Assembly (NCBI GenBank): GCA_024345305.1
Contig: BRON01000004.1
Location: forward strand, 1,798,001-1,862,000
From: Mrakia gelida
Taxonomy: Eukaryota; Basidiomycota; Tremellomycetes; Cystofilobasidiales; Mrakiaceae
Direction of reading: 5' to 3'
DNA: 64,000 bases
The notes under the pieces were generated by a model. That model saw only the letters and a list, made by a program, of their open reading frames with translations. It was not told the DNA's origin and searched no databases. This document shows, in pieces, positions 11,023 to 22,817 of the stretch. The stretch's first letter is position 1; each line of letters starts with the position of its first letter. The position numbers and the translations under genes were made by a program.

Positions 11023-13341
11023 ATGTCGAACCCCGTTCCCCCCTCTACCACCTCCTCTACACCTTCCTCCTCCTCCGCCACTCCTTCTAAACCCCGTCGT
11101 CCTTCTAACTCGAACTCTACGACGCCTCGGAGTCGAGCTCGCGCCATCTCGTCAGCAGGAGAGGTCCCCTTCGTTTCTCACGAACAAGCCCTCCACTCCA
11201 TACGGAACTTCCTCAGGGGGAGGAGCTCCTACGATGTTTTCCCAGTCAGCTTCAGGTTGATCGTGTTGGACACCAAGTTGATGGTCAAGAAGGCTCTGGG
11301 AGTGATGCTTCAGAACGGTACGTCCCGGGAAGAAGGGTCGCTTCGAAGGAGCTCGAAGGGGGGTCAAAGGAGGATGTCGAGAGAGAGGGACCGACTTGGG
11401 TAGCATATATGCATCCCAGAGAGTGCGTCAGAAGTTCGCTCGTGCTGGTGCGAGGTCGTTGGAGCTCAGGATGGCACACGGAAGGAGCGTCGACGAAGAG
11501 GTCGAGCTCGGTCATCCCTTCCCTTCGTCCACTCGTTTCGCCCGTCCTCCTCGTCTTGGAACTCGCCACTGACCTCCTTCGCATCTTCCACCTACTCAGG
11601 AGTTATCTCAGCCCCGTTATGGAACTCGGAGACCTCGACGTTTGCTGGTTCGTCCCTCCCTCGTCCTTCCTCCCTTCCCCGCTCCTTCCCCTCGAGCTTT
11701 GAAGCTCACAACTCATCCTCTCTCTCGCTTGCGAATCAGGCATGCTCACGGTATCCGATATCATCCATCTCATTCAGTACTACTACTACACTCAGACCTA
11801 CGAGGAGGCAGCGGTGGATGTCGAGCACTTCAGGTTGGAGATGCTGAGAGGTTCGTTTCAGCTCTCTCCCTTCCTCGACTCCCTCGTCTTTCTTATCTCC
11901 CCCTTTCGAGCGTCTTCGTCGACGGAGCTTCGAAGTTGACTCTCACTCCTCGATTTGCTGCCCGTGTTCTACAGAAATCGAACGCTCCATCGGTGTCCCT
12001 CCTCCTCCCCTCCTCTCCGTTCACCCTCTCCATCCCCTCTTCGAAGCCGCCAAACTCCTCCAGAAGACCCACGCTCGTCGGCTCCCTCTCATCGACCGAG
12101 ATCAACAATCAGGAGGAGAGGTCGTCCTGTCCGTTTTGACTCAGTATCGAGTCCTCAAGTTTATTGCTGTGAACGTGAGCTCGTCGTTCTCCTTCCCTTC
12201 TGGTTTCCCTCTTGCTCATTCAGTCGAACCCGAGCTCACCTTCTCCTCCCCCCCCCCCTCTTCTTTCTCCCGCTCTTCCTTTCCTTCCCTCGCTTCGCTC
12301 AGTGCCCCATCACCTCCTCCCTCACCCTCCCTCTCCGGGCCTGCAACATCGGAACCTACGTCGCGTCGGAAGCCGAACGTCCCAGAGGTCCAACTCAACC
12401 CTACTGGCCCATCGCGACGGCAACGCTGCAGACGACGGTCTTCGACGTCGTGCATATGTTCTCGGAGAAGGGGATCAGTGCGGTGCCGATTGTGGATGAT
12501 CAGGGGATTGTGGTGAACTTGTACGAAACGGTCGATGTCATTGTGAGTTTCGAGCGAGCTCGTTCTTTCGTTTTTCTCGACGCGTCCTTTCGACTTCCTT
12601 TTCATCCTCGTCTTTCGCTCTCTCTTTCGCCGATCTCTCTTCTTTGTCCCAACCAACTCCTTGCTGATCTCCTTCCCACTCTTCTCCTCCGCTTCGTCCA
12701 CCCAGACCCTCCTCCGCCTAGGAGCCTACACCTCCCTGGACCTAACCATCTCCCAAGCCCTCGCTCGTCGCTCCCCGGACTTCCCAGGCGTAGTCACCTG
12801 CACTCCAGAAGACTCCCTCGCAAACCTCTTCCAACTCATCCGCAAACGTCGTCTCCACCGTCTCGTCGTCGTCGACGGAGTCGACGACCCATCCACCAAC
12901 CGCAAGAAGGGTCGCCTCGTAGGGATCATCTCGCTCTCGGACGTGCTCCGCTATGTGATCAGCGAGAGCGAGGTAGGAGCGGTAGGGGAGGAGGTGAGGA
13001 ACGGGAGGAACACGGATCCTGCGGGGGCGGAGGGGGAGTTGAAGCATGAGACGGAGATGGATGGGGTGGAGGAGACTGGGACGAGGTTCAGTCGGGGAGG
13101 AGCTGGGTTTGGAGGTGGAGGAGGAGTACCGGAGGTGGTGGTTAGTGGACCGTTTGAGGGTGGGGAGGGGGTGGGTGTTGAATGGGGGAGGGAGAGAGAG
13201 AGTTCGACGACTCCTCCTCCCACCGCGACGAAGGAGGGGAAGGAGCATGAGCACACGACCACACCGCCGTTCCCTCCTCCGTCGAACTTGCCTGCTGTGG
13301 AGGTGGAGGAGAGTTTGGAGTTGGGGGATCCGGTACTCTAG
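11023..13341 (+). CDS. SNF4: AMPK/SNF1 kinase gamma subunit SNF4 (CBS-domain protein)
   Basis: SNF4 is the nucleotide-sensing gamma subunit of the SNF1/AMPK complex, which controls use of non-preferred carbon sources. ATG 11023, TAG 13339-13341. Exons: 11023-11317, 11600-11647, 11740-11850, 11975-12174, 12303-12542, 12706-13341; these sum to 1,530 nt, 509 residues. After a Ser/Thr/Pro-rich N-terminus come family hallmarks: ALHSIRNFLRGRSSYDVFPV, FRLIVLDTKLMVKKALGVML, then GVISAPLWNSE, MLTVSDIIHLIQYYY, LLSVHPLHPLFEAAKLL, VLTQYRVLKFIAVN, VFDVVHMFSEKGISAVPIVD and RLVGIISLSDVLRYV, matching four CBS repeats. The tail after about residue 385 is a Gly/Glu/Pro-rich, probably disordered extension not typical of yeast Snf4. 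Intron 1 is unusually long (about 282 nt) for this window. Introns 2 and 3 use GTTCGT donors. Confidence 0.95.
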
Positions 13342-14076
13342 ACTTTGTCCTTTTTCGTTTGAGGGGGGAGAGGAGGAGATCTTTCGGTTTTCGCGGTCGC
13401 GTCGTTTCTCGTTTCGTTCGTTCTCGCTCGTTCATCGTTTACGTTTTCGTTTCCTCTTTTGGTAGTGTATCTTATTACTCTGTGCGTGCGTGGCTTTTCT
13501 GTGTGTGTGTTTCTCTCGGTTTCCTTTGGCTTTTGGTACGAAATTGATGACCTTGCGACCTTGCTGTTGCGTCAAACGAGCGAGAAGAGGGAGAAGAGCT
13601 TGAGCGAGATGAGAGAGCATAGAGAGAGACACGTGTGCTAGGTTTGAAGTCCCACGAGGGTATCTATGTTACGTATGTAGAGAAGAGCTGAGAAAAGAGA
13701 TAGGGGAAGGAACAGGGGAAAAACGAAGGGAGTGAAGAACAAAGACGCGACGCGACGCGACTAGCTATGGTTCGGGGGGGAAGAGACGGAGCGAGTATTA
13801 GCAGTGGGATGAGATAGAAGATGGAAGAGCATATCGACTGTAGGGGAGAGGGGTAGAGGTGAACAGAGGAAGCCTGAGACGGACTGAGGTGAAACGAGGG
13901 CAGACGCGACCGACGAGTGGAGAGAGCTGCGTCGTGGGAAGGCGAGGGCGAGGGAGGTTGGAGGGCGATGTAACTTGAGTGGTAGGAAGAGATAGAGAGA
14001 GAGAGAGAGTCAGCTCAGAGAGCAAGGAGGAAAGCGAGAAGCGAAACGGCGAAGAGGGACCTCACGCGTCTTCCTC
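13342..14076. other. Convergent intergenic region downstream of SNF4
   Basis: Between two stop codons on opposite strands. It begins with T-rich sequence typical of a 3' UTR and turns purine-rich after about 13560. No coding or RNA gene was recognised. Confidence 0.5.
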
Positions 14077-15158
14077 TCAAACGACCTCGTACCGAACCAT
14101 AGCCAACCTTCGATCGATCTCGCTCGTGGGCAGCCCCTCGTTCCCCCAAAGGTCGTCCATCACGTTGCAGTAGAAGTCTGCCCAGTACGATCGCGTCCCC
14201 AAGTCCGAAAACTGCACGACGACCTCGCTCACTCTCGAGTTCTCCACGTCGAACACGTTTCCGTCGTACAAGAGGTCACTGGTGTAATCCTCCGCCTCGG
14301 TTGTTGGATGTGACCTGAGGACAACCTTGACGGCTTCTCCATCCCTCGATAGGCACTCCCACTCGTCCATCCCAACGCAGGAGCAGTCCTCGACCGTCAG
14401 GACGCGAAGATTCCTCCAGGAGCCGACGATGCGAATGCAAGGTGACCACCAGTTGTCGAAGCCAGCGGTGTAGAGGTTTCCTTGGAGCAGAACGTGGATG
14501 GGGTCCAGAAGAGGGAGAAGGCTCGACCACTGAGATTTGTGCGCTCTAGGGTTCCTGCTGCCTACGACTGGCGTGATGGGGAGGACGAGGGAGAGGGAGA
14601 AGAGGGGGAGGCGGGAGGAGGACAATCGATCTGGTGAAAAGTGAGGAGGGTGATCCGGGTAGCTTTCTCCGAGCTCAATGGTGATGGAAAGGGTCCTGAT
14701 CTGAGCGAGGGAGAGGTAGGGCTCGAGTTGGGGTTGATGACGGGCGTCCTGGAGGCGAAGAGAAGGAAAGAGAGGCGACGGGGGAGGTCAGCTTCGAGCT
14801 CAGGAATTTTTTGGGGAGGCTCTCCTCCGACTTTTTGAAGGTCGTATAAGGGACTCACTCGTTTTCGAAAGAGCTTGGCTACTGTTTGGAATCCTGTGAT
14901 GGCGACGTCGTTGTAGAGGAGAGGGGAGGAGAGTTGGAAGAGGGCGAGGGAGAGGGTGGAAGTTTTGGCGAGAGTTGAGGGGTCGCAGAAGCGAAGGATT
15001 TCTCGTTTGAGTTCGGTGGAGAGGAGAGGGATAGTACGAGTACGCTGAGAGGAGGGTAGGTTGACCGAGGAAGGAAGAGACGAGCTGGGGGTGGAGATGG
15101 AGGAGGAGGGGAGCGAGGGAGGAGGAGGAGGAGCTGGAGGAGGAGAAGAAGCGTCCAT
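14077..15158 (-). CDS. F-box-like family protein (paralogue A)
   Basis: ATG at 15158, stop 14077-14079. Two exons, 15158-14859 and 14748-14077, give 323 residues. After a Ser/Pro-rich leader comes an F-box-like block: LLSTELKREILRFCDPSTLA followed by KTSTLSLALFQLSSPLLYND. Exon 2 opens with a family block ending QLEPYLSLAQIRTLSITIEL. Then come an LRR-like stretch with VVGSWRNLRVLTVEDCS-type spacing and an acidic tail ending RYEVV. F-box proteins normally recruit substrates to SCF ubiquitin ligases; a link to Skp1 here is inference. The same two-exon design recurs at 21546-22574 (broken) and 22818-23800, so this is a local gene family. The 188 bp to the next plus-strand start make a divergent promoter. 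Confidence 0.72.
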
Positions 15159-15346
15159 GTTTCGGTCCAAAGATGGGCCTCGCGAGACAACGGGTGCTTG
15201 ACGTAGAGGAGAGGGTAGTAGAAAGCTGAAGGTCGTATGAGAGCTGATGTAAAAGTTGGCTTGTTTCGATGGTGGCCGTCCAAAGGTGAAGGAAGGAAAA
15301 CGGTCGACGAGCTCTCCTCAAACAGCCAGCATCGTCGAAGCAAGCC
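15159..15346. promoter_or_regulatory. Divergent promoter between two F-box-type genes
   Basis: 188 bp between opposing start codons at 15158 and 15347. No recognisable element beyond the position itself. Confidence 0.4.
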
Positions 15347-17681
15347 ATGCCAGGACCCCTACCAAGCCACGGAGCACCAGCGCACGCGAGGAAGAAACCC
15401 AAGCCTGTCAGTGGACATTTGCATTCTTTTGTACTGAGACGAAGCTGACTCTCTTTGATTCTTTCGTCGTAGCAGGACTACCTCAAGAGGGTGAGCTTCG
15501 CGACTCCTTCCTTCTTTTCTTCCTTCCGTCTCTCAGTCCTTCGTTCCACTTATATCGCGTCCTGACCTGTATCGCTCCTCTTCCGATGTTACTCAACACG
15601 CCAGCTTCCCACCGAAGTTCTTCATCGCATCTACGAGGAGTGTGATCAGCTGGGGAAGGTCAACCTTTCGTCGACGTCGAAGATGCTCCGTTCGGTTCGT
15701 TCTGCCTCCTCTTTGCCTCGCAACGTCGTCGTCTAACCCTTCCCCCTTCCCTCGTTCATCTCGTATAAGGTCGGACTCCCTGCAGTGTATCGCACCTTCT
15801 CGTTCGCTTGGGGCCTGCACGAGAGACACAGGTCGCTCGGGATCGCCAGCTCTCGTCTCCTCGACTTCGCCGTCTCTAGGCACGCTGGTCTACTTCGGTG
15901 AGCTTTTTCATTCTTTTTCTACATTCTATGTCTTCCTTGAGTCAGTCTTGCCCGATCCCAGATCATGGAAGCGAGCAGATGTCGTGCTATCCGCTCCTGC
16001 GATCTCGCCTTCGCTTCGCTGACTTCGTTGTTCTTCGCTCTTCAACAGGGATCTTCACATCAACGCCGACCTCCCCTCTCTCCTTCGAGAGTTCCGTGCG
16101 GAAGACGACAACGACGAAGCAGAAGTTGAGAGGGAGGAGTTTCATCGGTCGACTCAAGCGAACCTTTTCACCAACCTCGTCCTCTCGGTCCTTCCCCTCT
16201 TCACCTCCCTCCACTCCTTCACCAGTAACGTCGTCAACCCAGACATCGTCAAGGGGATCATCGAACACCCATCCTGTCGAGAGCTCGAGTTCAGCGACGG
16301 GGAGACAGCCCAGTGCGGAGACTTCGCCACCGCCGTCGCCCTCCAAGGTCCTCGAGAGCATCCCCTCCTCGTTCGCAGCGGAGCCTTTCTATCGCCTGGA
16401 GACGATGTCTCCATAGACGACGTTCTCTCCCTCTCGGCTCGCTTGGACCTTCAATTCCCTGAGGTCACGATCATGCTGAGTGGTGGCAGCTTCTCGGCGG
16501 AGGAGGAGGCGTCTCTTCTGATCTCCACTCCTCAGTCCAACATCGAGACTCTGGAGGTCATCGTCTTCGGGGAGCTGGATCGAAGGACGTCGGAAGGGTT
16601 CCTCGTCCCGTTGGTCGTCGCTCAGTCGGCGGAAACCGAGCTCCAGTTCGTCTTCCACAAGGTCGGACCCTCGACGACGAACCTACTCGCTCACGTCCCA
16701 GGATTGGGAGGGATTCGGACGCGTCGAATGGCCATCGGACTCGTACCACGAGACATCGCCTTCCCTTATGGATGTGCATCTCACCACCAACAACTTCTCC
16801 CTCCACTCCCTCACCCTCTTCTTCGAACACACCATCGTTCGACCTGGCTTCCTGCGTTCGCTCGGAAGCGGTCTTCCCCAGCTCAAGACTCTCGAGATTG
16901 GCAGCAAAGCGACGGGAAAGGTTCCACGGTTCGAACAATGGGTAATTTCTCCCTTTGTCTGAACTTAAAGAGAACAAGGAGCTGATCGGCGCGTCGGTTC
17001 CTTCTTCTCCTCCCACCCTTTTCGTCTTACAGGACGATTGCGCCCAAGCCTTCCGAACCATCACCTCCCTCACTCGGCTCACCCTCCCCGCCAATCTCAC
17101 TCCCACCTCCACCTTCGATAACCTCCTCGCCTGCACTCAAAAACGCTTCCAACGTCTGTCCGTCGAACGCCCTCAAATCCACGCGAGAGCCCTCGAACTT
17201 GGACCCAACTTCGACGACTCTTGGCTCAAGCTGGGGGTCGGGCTCAACCTTCGACTGCTAAGGAAGCTGGGGAAGCATCTTCCGAAGGGATGTCGGGTCA
17301 CTTGGGGGGATGATTGGGTCGGGATGGTGACGGAGAGAGGGACGGAATCCCAGATCTTTGGGACTTGGCTTCGAGGGAAGGAGAAGGGAGCGGCGAGGAG
17401 GCCATATTGTCGAACATGGCGAGCAGGAATCGAGGCTTCCCCTGGAAGCTGCTTCTCCTGTCGTGGGTACACGGGAGAGGATCTCTTGACAGCCGCTCAA
17501 CGTTGCTCGTCGGAGGACGTCATTCGAGCAGTGGCCAACGGAACGAAAACGAGCTGGTTCGCGTGAGTAACTCCTCTACTACTTTCGAGGACTCGAATTG
17601 GCTTTTGTCACACTAACTCTTCGACTTCCTCTTCCTCGGGTTTTCAGGGACGAACCTGATTCCTTCCTCGACGAGATCTAG
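15347..17681 (+). CDS. F-box/LRR-like protein (different subfamily, D)
   Basis: ATG 15347 (MPGPLPSHGAPAHARKKPKP), TAG 17679-17681. Exons: 15347-15406, 15476-15490 (15 nt: DYLKR), 15605-15694, 15770-15897, 16049-16941, 17033-17562, 17648-17681. The F-box-like segment is RLPTEVLHRIYEECDQLGKV followed by NLSSTSKMLRS. Later exons carry leucine-rich repeats, for example FTNLVLSVLPLFTSLHSF and FLRSLGSGLPQLKTLEIGSK, as in substrate-binding LRR regions. One frame problem exists inside exon 5: the reading frame changes near 16663-16702, and removal of a 40-nt GT..AG segment restores it (about 569 residues in total). It is not settled whether this is a mini-intron, an assembly error or a mutation. Role in SCF ubiquitylation is inferred from the F-box only. 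Confidence 0.68.
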
Positions 17682-19392
17682 GTCGTTCTTCCCCTCCCTT
17701 TCGCTTTCGTCGTCGTCGCGTGAGTCTCGATCTCTTTATTTTCGCCTTGCTCTGCTCGACGTTGATGGCACGCTCACTAACGAAGCAACTCTGTATCTGC
17801 CTCTTCAGCCTCATCAAGTCATCGCATCTCTTACTCTCTCCGATCCTCATCTCTCGTCGCCTTCGTGCTCGGTCAGTCGCGCCTGTTCCTTTTGATCCCT
17901 CTCTTTCTTCGCAGCTGACCTGTCTCCCTTTTCTTTCGCTCACAGTACTCATCCTCGTATCGTTGAGTTCTCTCGTTCTAGTTTCTGCTCGGATACGTGA
18001 GTCCTCGCGCGCGTTCCCTCCTCTCAGCTATCTCGAACCCCGGTCGTCGTTCGCCCTCTCGGTTCCACGTTTGCTGAGCAGCCTCCACCCCACCTCTTCA
18101 CCCTCCTCTATCATACCCTCAAGCCATCCTTTTCAACTTGCCTCTTCCATCGGTCATCGTCGCCTTCTCCCATTCGATCACCTACCAGTTCGTCTCGTCT
18201 CCCATCCTGGACGCGTTTCGTCGTCGTTTTCCGACGAACGAAAGCTGACGATTACATCTTCTTCCCACTCCTCCCAGCTCGCGATTCGATAACTCTCCCA
18301 CGTCAGATCCTTCTCGTTCACGCTGTCCCCCTTTGGTCCCCTCGCCTCTCGTTCAAAACAACTCGTACCGTCCCTTTTTCTTCGGCTCACTCGTGAGCGT
18401 TTCTCAGCTTTCTTTCGATGCCGTGAATTTCTCTGCGGAGCTGACCTTTTCGACCCTCTCTTTCTCGATTATCTTCTTAGATACCCATTAACCACTTCGC
18501 CGTCTCGACAATCATCCGTCTCTTCCCTCGGTGCCCTCAGCGTCGACTTCGTCCAACGAGTACCATCTCGACTCTCTCGATCCCTTCATCGCACCTCTGC
18601 AACCTCGACCTGGGATCTCTCTTTCTTCTCGTAGGACGTCAACTCATCGGATGGCGTTTGCTCTCAGAGGAGGGAAGGAAGGGCGAGGGATGCTGGGTGG
18701 TGGAAGGTCTGTCGGATCGGACTTCGCGCGGGATTGGAGTGCGAGTTGTTTGGAGAAGTAAGATGGTTTGATTAGTAGATACCCTTCGGTTCACGACTTC
18801 GATTGACGTTTGAATCTACTTCAAATGCTTGAAAGGACGCGAGAGAGCAGGGGAGACGCGACGCGGTTCCCTTGTCTTTCTCTTCCTTTCGCTCGAACTG
18901 GAAGAACAACGGCTTTTAACGCTTCAGCCAGAGAAGTTTTGTGTATGAGAGTCTTTTGAATTGTCAGAGCCGAGAGAGGGAGAAATCGTAAAGTAGGAAA
19001 GCGAAACGAGAGAACGAGACGGGAGACGAGACGCGACGAGAGGGAAATGAGCGGGACGAGAGCGAGAAGGCGAACGAGGGAGGCATTAGAGACTAGGGGA
19101 GTATGTATGGTATGAATTAGAAACGGAAGGAGAACAGAGACTAGGGACCGGAGAAGGATAAGGGAACGAGACGAGAGACGAAGCGATGTGCGAGAACAAA
19201 ACCAAAACGGGCGCGAGAAACAGACTAGGACTACGTAGATTAGAGAGAGGTCGTTATGGGTTAGGCGGTGGAGACTAGTGTAAAAATGCGATACAGCAAG
19301 CGATAGAGAAAGAGGAGAAAGGAAAAGGGAGTGAGGGAACGGAAAGCGAAACGAAGGCCAGCTTCGAAACGCGCGACGCCACTCTCTCCTCC
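17682..19392. other. Long convergent intergenic stretch with exon-like pieces
   Basis: 1.7 kb between two convergent stop codons. The plus strand up to about 18480 is pyrimidine-rich and holds several donor/branch/acceptor-like triplets (for example a TTAG acceptor ending at 18480). After it, 18481-18763 can encode a short Ser-rich peptide ending CLEK, without an ATG of its own at the front. This could be a spliced small gene or a non-coding transcript. From 18830 to 19390 the sequence is purine-rich and I see nothing else. Confidence 0.3.
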
Positions 19393-20624
19393 TCAGAACC
19401 AACCCGCCAGGCTCCTGTGTCCTTGAGCAGTCCAGTACCCGTCGTCCTTGAGACCCAGCCCCTGGGACTGCCATCGAGGGACTGGGATCGCTGGTCCGGA
19501 GGAGAAGGACGAGTTGGTCGAGGCGAACGAGGAGAGGGAGGAGAAGGATCCGTTGGAGGAGTCGAGGGAGGGTCGAGTGGGGGTGGTGGAGGCTGGATGA
19601 AGTAGGAAAGAGAAGGGAGTCAGTCAGTGGTGAGGATATATAGTTGAGGGGAGGGAAAAGAGGGAAAAGAGAGTGGACGAACGAGAACGAGAGCCCGAGT
19701 CGATGAGCGACGTGACGGAGACGAGAGCTTGTCCGTGGATCTTGGTCTTGCGGTGCGAGGTGGGAGAGTCTGTGAAGGAGATATGAAATGAGGGTCAGTT
19801 AGGAGGATGCAGTACGGGAACTCGAAGGTAGGGAGACGAACCGAGAGAAGACTTCGAGCTCGACGCGTAGAAGACTGAAGAAGCTCGACGTTGCTTCGCA
19901 GGAGAAGCTGAGGAATGCCCGGAGAGAAGACGCGTTAGCCGGTGATCGGGAAAGAACGAGCGCGGGGAAAGAAAGATAAGAACGAACCTCGAAGCAAAGT
20001 GATGGAGTTCGACCCGACTCCTCCAATCATCGAGCCCTGAGGGACGAAAGTTCGAGCGACCTCAGTAGAAACGTTGGCCATGTTGAAGTCGAAGCCTGGA
20101 GACATCAAGGAAGAGAGGAGAGGAGAGCGTGAGACAGCATTTAGAAACGAACTGGACGCGATCGCTCGTCTCGAGCGAGATCGACTCTGAGACCTCGACG
20201 CGAAAAGAACTCACCAAAGACGAGCAAATCTGCACACCCCTCCTCCTCCCTCTTCGACTCCTTCATAGCCCTCCTGTCCTCCTCGGCTCTCTTCTCCTCG
20301 TCTCGAGCCTGAGCCTCAGCTCTGCATCGGTCGCAACCGCTCGACGACTGAAAGTCTCCGAACGTGACCGAGCCCTGATCCGCGTACTTGGCTATCTCCT
20401 CGAGCTCGCATGGGCAGGTGTCGTTGTGAGTGTTGGAGATGAAGACGTTGGTGGGGAAGGATATGATGGATTTGTTCTGAAGAGCGAAGGGAAGGAAACG
20501 AGAGTCAGCGAAGCAAGAGGAGGGGAAGACGGGCGAGGTGGGCAAGAGGAAACGAAAGACTCACGATTATCTTGCTCGAACCCTTGGTGGTGGAAGCGAA
20601 GAGGGCAGTGATAGACTTGAACAT
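19393..20624 (-). CDS. Hypothetical Ser-rich protein
   Basis: Not recognised. ATG at 20624 (MFKSITALFASTTKGSSKII), stop 19393-19395, with roughly six exons. The second exon (about 20480-20217) has a Cys-containing segment: NTHNDTCPCELEEIAKYADQ and, later, SSSGCDRCRAEAQARDEE, followed by a charged helix. Two CxC/CxxC pairs could form a small metal site, but that is speculation. The third exon encodes FDFNMANVSTEVARTFVPQG. The last exon is Ser/Pro-rich and ends with KDDGYWTAQGHRSLAGWF. Frame across all junctions was followed by eye. The gene ends in the long convergent region at 17.7-19.4 kb. Confidence 0.6.
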
Positions 20625-21545
20625 GATGTTTAGAAGCAGATGGGGTGAAAGAGTGAATGAGTGAAGGGGGGTGAAGGAGGGGCGGAAGGAAGGATGATGT
20701 GGTCGAGTGTCGAGCTCTCCTTCCTCCCTCGACCGCTTTTTATCTCCCCTTTCCCCCTCCAGGATCCATCGCGGACGCAAACGGCTCTCGATTTAGGGAG
20801 CGCAGAGATGGGCTGTGCTAGATTAAGGGCTAGGGATAGATGGAACGCGTGGATCGAGGTCAGGAAATGCAAGGACGCGTTCCAGTCTCGATCAAAATAA
20901 CGACGCGACGAGCTCGAAAAACTTACTTTTGATGTCCTTCTGTGGGTGAAGTCCGGCATTTGGGGATTGAGTGAATGACCGAGTGGGAATTGAGGTACTG
21001 ATTGAACCGAAGCCAAATTGAAGACGAGAAAGAAGGTCGTGCGACGAGGAGGAGGAGGCAGGGCGAGCTTTCGATTGACGGACGACGCGGAGCGAAAGCG
21101 ATAGGTCGTAAAGGCATGTCATAAAAGCGGCATATGATCCGATCTGGATGAAGAAGTACTCAGGTTAGTACATGAGCTAAAGAAGGAAGAAGAAGAAGGG
21201 ACAGGCTCACTTCGAAAGCTCGACGCGTTGAGACTTGAACGATTTTCGGCTTGAAGAAGGGTGAGAAGACGCTGAGATCCGGAAGTCACGTGTTGAGAGG
21301 AGTAGTCTGGACGGAGCGAACAAATGAAGAGAGGAGTCAGCAAAAAGCGTCCTCGAAGGAGGGCGACTCGAGGGTCGGGAAGGAAGACTGACGAGAGCGA
21401 GGGGGCGGTATGGGAAGGCGAGGATGTCAATTAGGTCTTGCGTCGAAGGAGGTTGAACGGCCTGGAAGATTGTGGGAGAAGACACGAGGTCAGCGAATAG
21501 TCAGAGGAAATATGTAAGATGAAGAGAGCTCACGAAATCGACGCG
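20625..21545. other. Intergenic / transcribed leader region
   Basis: Lies upstream of the Ser-rich gene and downstream of the F-box pseudogene (both minus strand). Several donor- and acceptor-like sites occur on the minus strand (around 21190, 21530), compatible with UTR introns. No convincing protein was found. Confidence 0.35.
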
Positions 21546-22574
21546 TCAGGCGTCTGCCTCGCTCACGACCTCGTAAGCGATGAGACCCTTCCTTCGAGCC
21601 AAGTCCTCCCCAGTGATTCCCAGTCTCGCCCAGAGAACCATAAGCTTCTTGTCTGCCAGAACGTTCCGCTCCTCCGAGAACGAACGAACGACGATCTGCT
21701 TGACCCTCGTGAGCCTTGGGTCCGTGAATGAGTGGGGATCAACGTCTTCCGGCTCGAAGGGAAGGACGAAGGTGATGTTGATATCCGTTCCCTGGCCTCG
21801 CAGGCAAGGCCAGTCCTTGATGAGACACTGACGTAGTTGTCGAACGAAAGGAGGGAGAGGTTCCGCCAGGTCGCGTTCCGATTAAGATCGACGCAAGAAG
21901 GTGGAGAATGAGAGGCTCCGATAAGGTGAGCTGATCGGGGAGATACGAGGGGAAGGAGGTTGTCCCACCGTATGTAGCTGGAGGCGCTGTTTCTGGGGTG
22001 TCGGAGGGTGAGAGTATCGACGTCGACGGTCGAGGCTTTTGGAGGGATGCGATCCGAAGAGAGGTGCGGAGGAGGAATCGAGGAGAGAGGGAGTGAGATC
22101 GAGGGACCGTATTTGTGTGAGGGAGAGGTAGGGCTCGAGTTGAGATCGGTGGGCGGAGTCCTGAAGAGGATGTAAGGGAAGGGCGGCGAGGTCGTCAGCT
22201 TCGAGTTCAACCTTTAGCGCTTCAGCTAGCTGCAACGGGGGCTTCCAGCTCTACGTTCAAGATGTCAAAACGAGACTCATCCTAGAACAGAACAGCTTTG
22301 TCAGAGACTCGAATCCTATGATCTCGATCTCGTCGTAGAGGAGGGGGGAGGAGAGTTGAAGGAAGGCGAGGGAAAGGGAGGAGGTTTTGGCGAGCGTCGA
22401 GGGATCGCAGTAGCGAAGGATGTGCTTCTTGAGCTCGGTAGGGAGATAGGAGAGGGGTTTTGAGGTCGGGATGGGAGCGGAATCGGACGAGTCCGTGATG
22501 AAGGGATGGAGGGAGGTGGGAGAAGGAGGGGGAAGGGAGATGGCGGAGTTGGAGGTGAGGGAGGGAAGGTCCAT
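21546..22574 (-). pseudogene. Decayed F-box-like paralogue (copy B)
   Basis: Same layout as copies A and C. ATG at 22574 and an intact first exon with YLPTELKKHILRYCDPSTLA and a following LSLAFLQLSSPLLYDE block. Three lesions are visible. The exon 1 donor reads GG|ATGAGT where copy C has GG|GTGAGC, so the +1 G is lost. In exon 2 the frame that encodes QLEPYLSLTQIRSLDL must shift by one near 22050 to continue as TVDVDTLTLR. It must shift back near 21880, just after an in-frame TAA, to reach IKDWPCLRGQGTDINITFVL and the family C-terminus LIAYEVVSEADA at stop 21546-21548. Exon 2 starts near 22162. The simplest reading is a recent pseudogene; assembly errors could explain the indels but not easily all three changes. 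Confidence 0.7.
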
Positions 22575-22817
22575 CTTGACTCGATTTGAGCAGCTGAGGG
22601 GTAGTGATGCTGATATCGATCGGATGGTGAGATGGAGGAGAATCTGGCCGTAGGGAGGAGGGAGTCGAAGAAGAGGTAGCTCGTAAAAAGCGTTCTCGAG
22701 GAAGGTCACAGTGAAGAGAAGGAAAGGAGAGAAGGTCGAAACGAGCTCGACCTTCCTTCCCTTTCCTTGCCAACCGTCAGCAGTCCCTTCCTCCTTTTAC
22801 CCAGAACAGTCTCAACG
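22575..22817. promoter_or_regulatory. Head-to-head promoter of F-box copies B and C
   Basis: 243 bp between the opposed start codons of two paralogues, one broken. The arrangement suggests an inverted tandem duplication. No motif identified. Confidence 0.4.

Noticed and set aside
18531..18763. Stand-alone small gene
   Set aside because: The frame opens with GTG rather than ATG and no upstream coding exon could be fixed, so it was described only as exon-like sequence.
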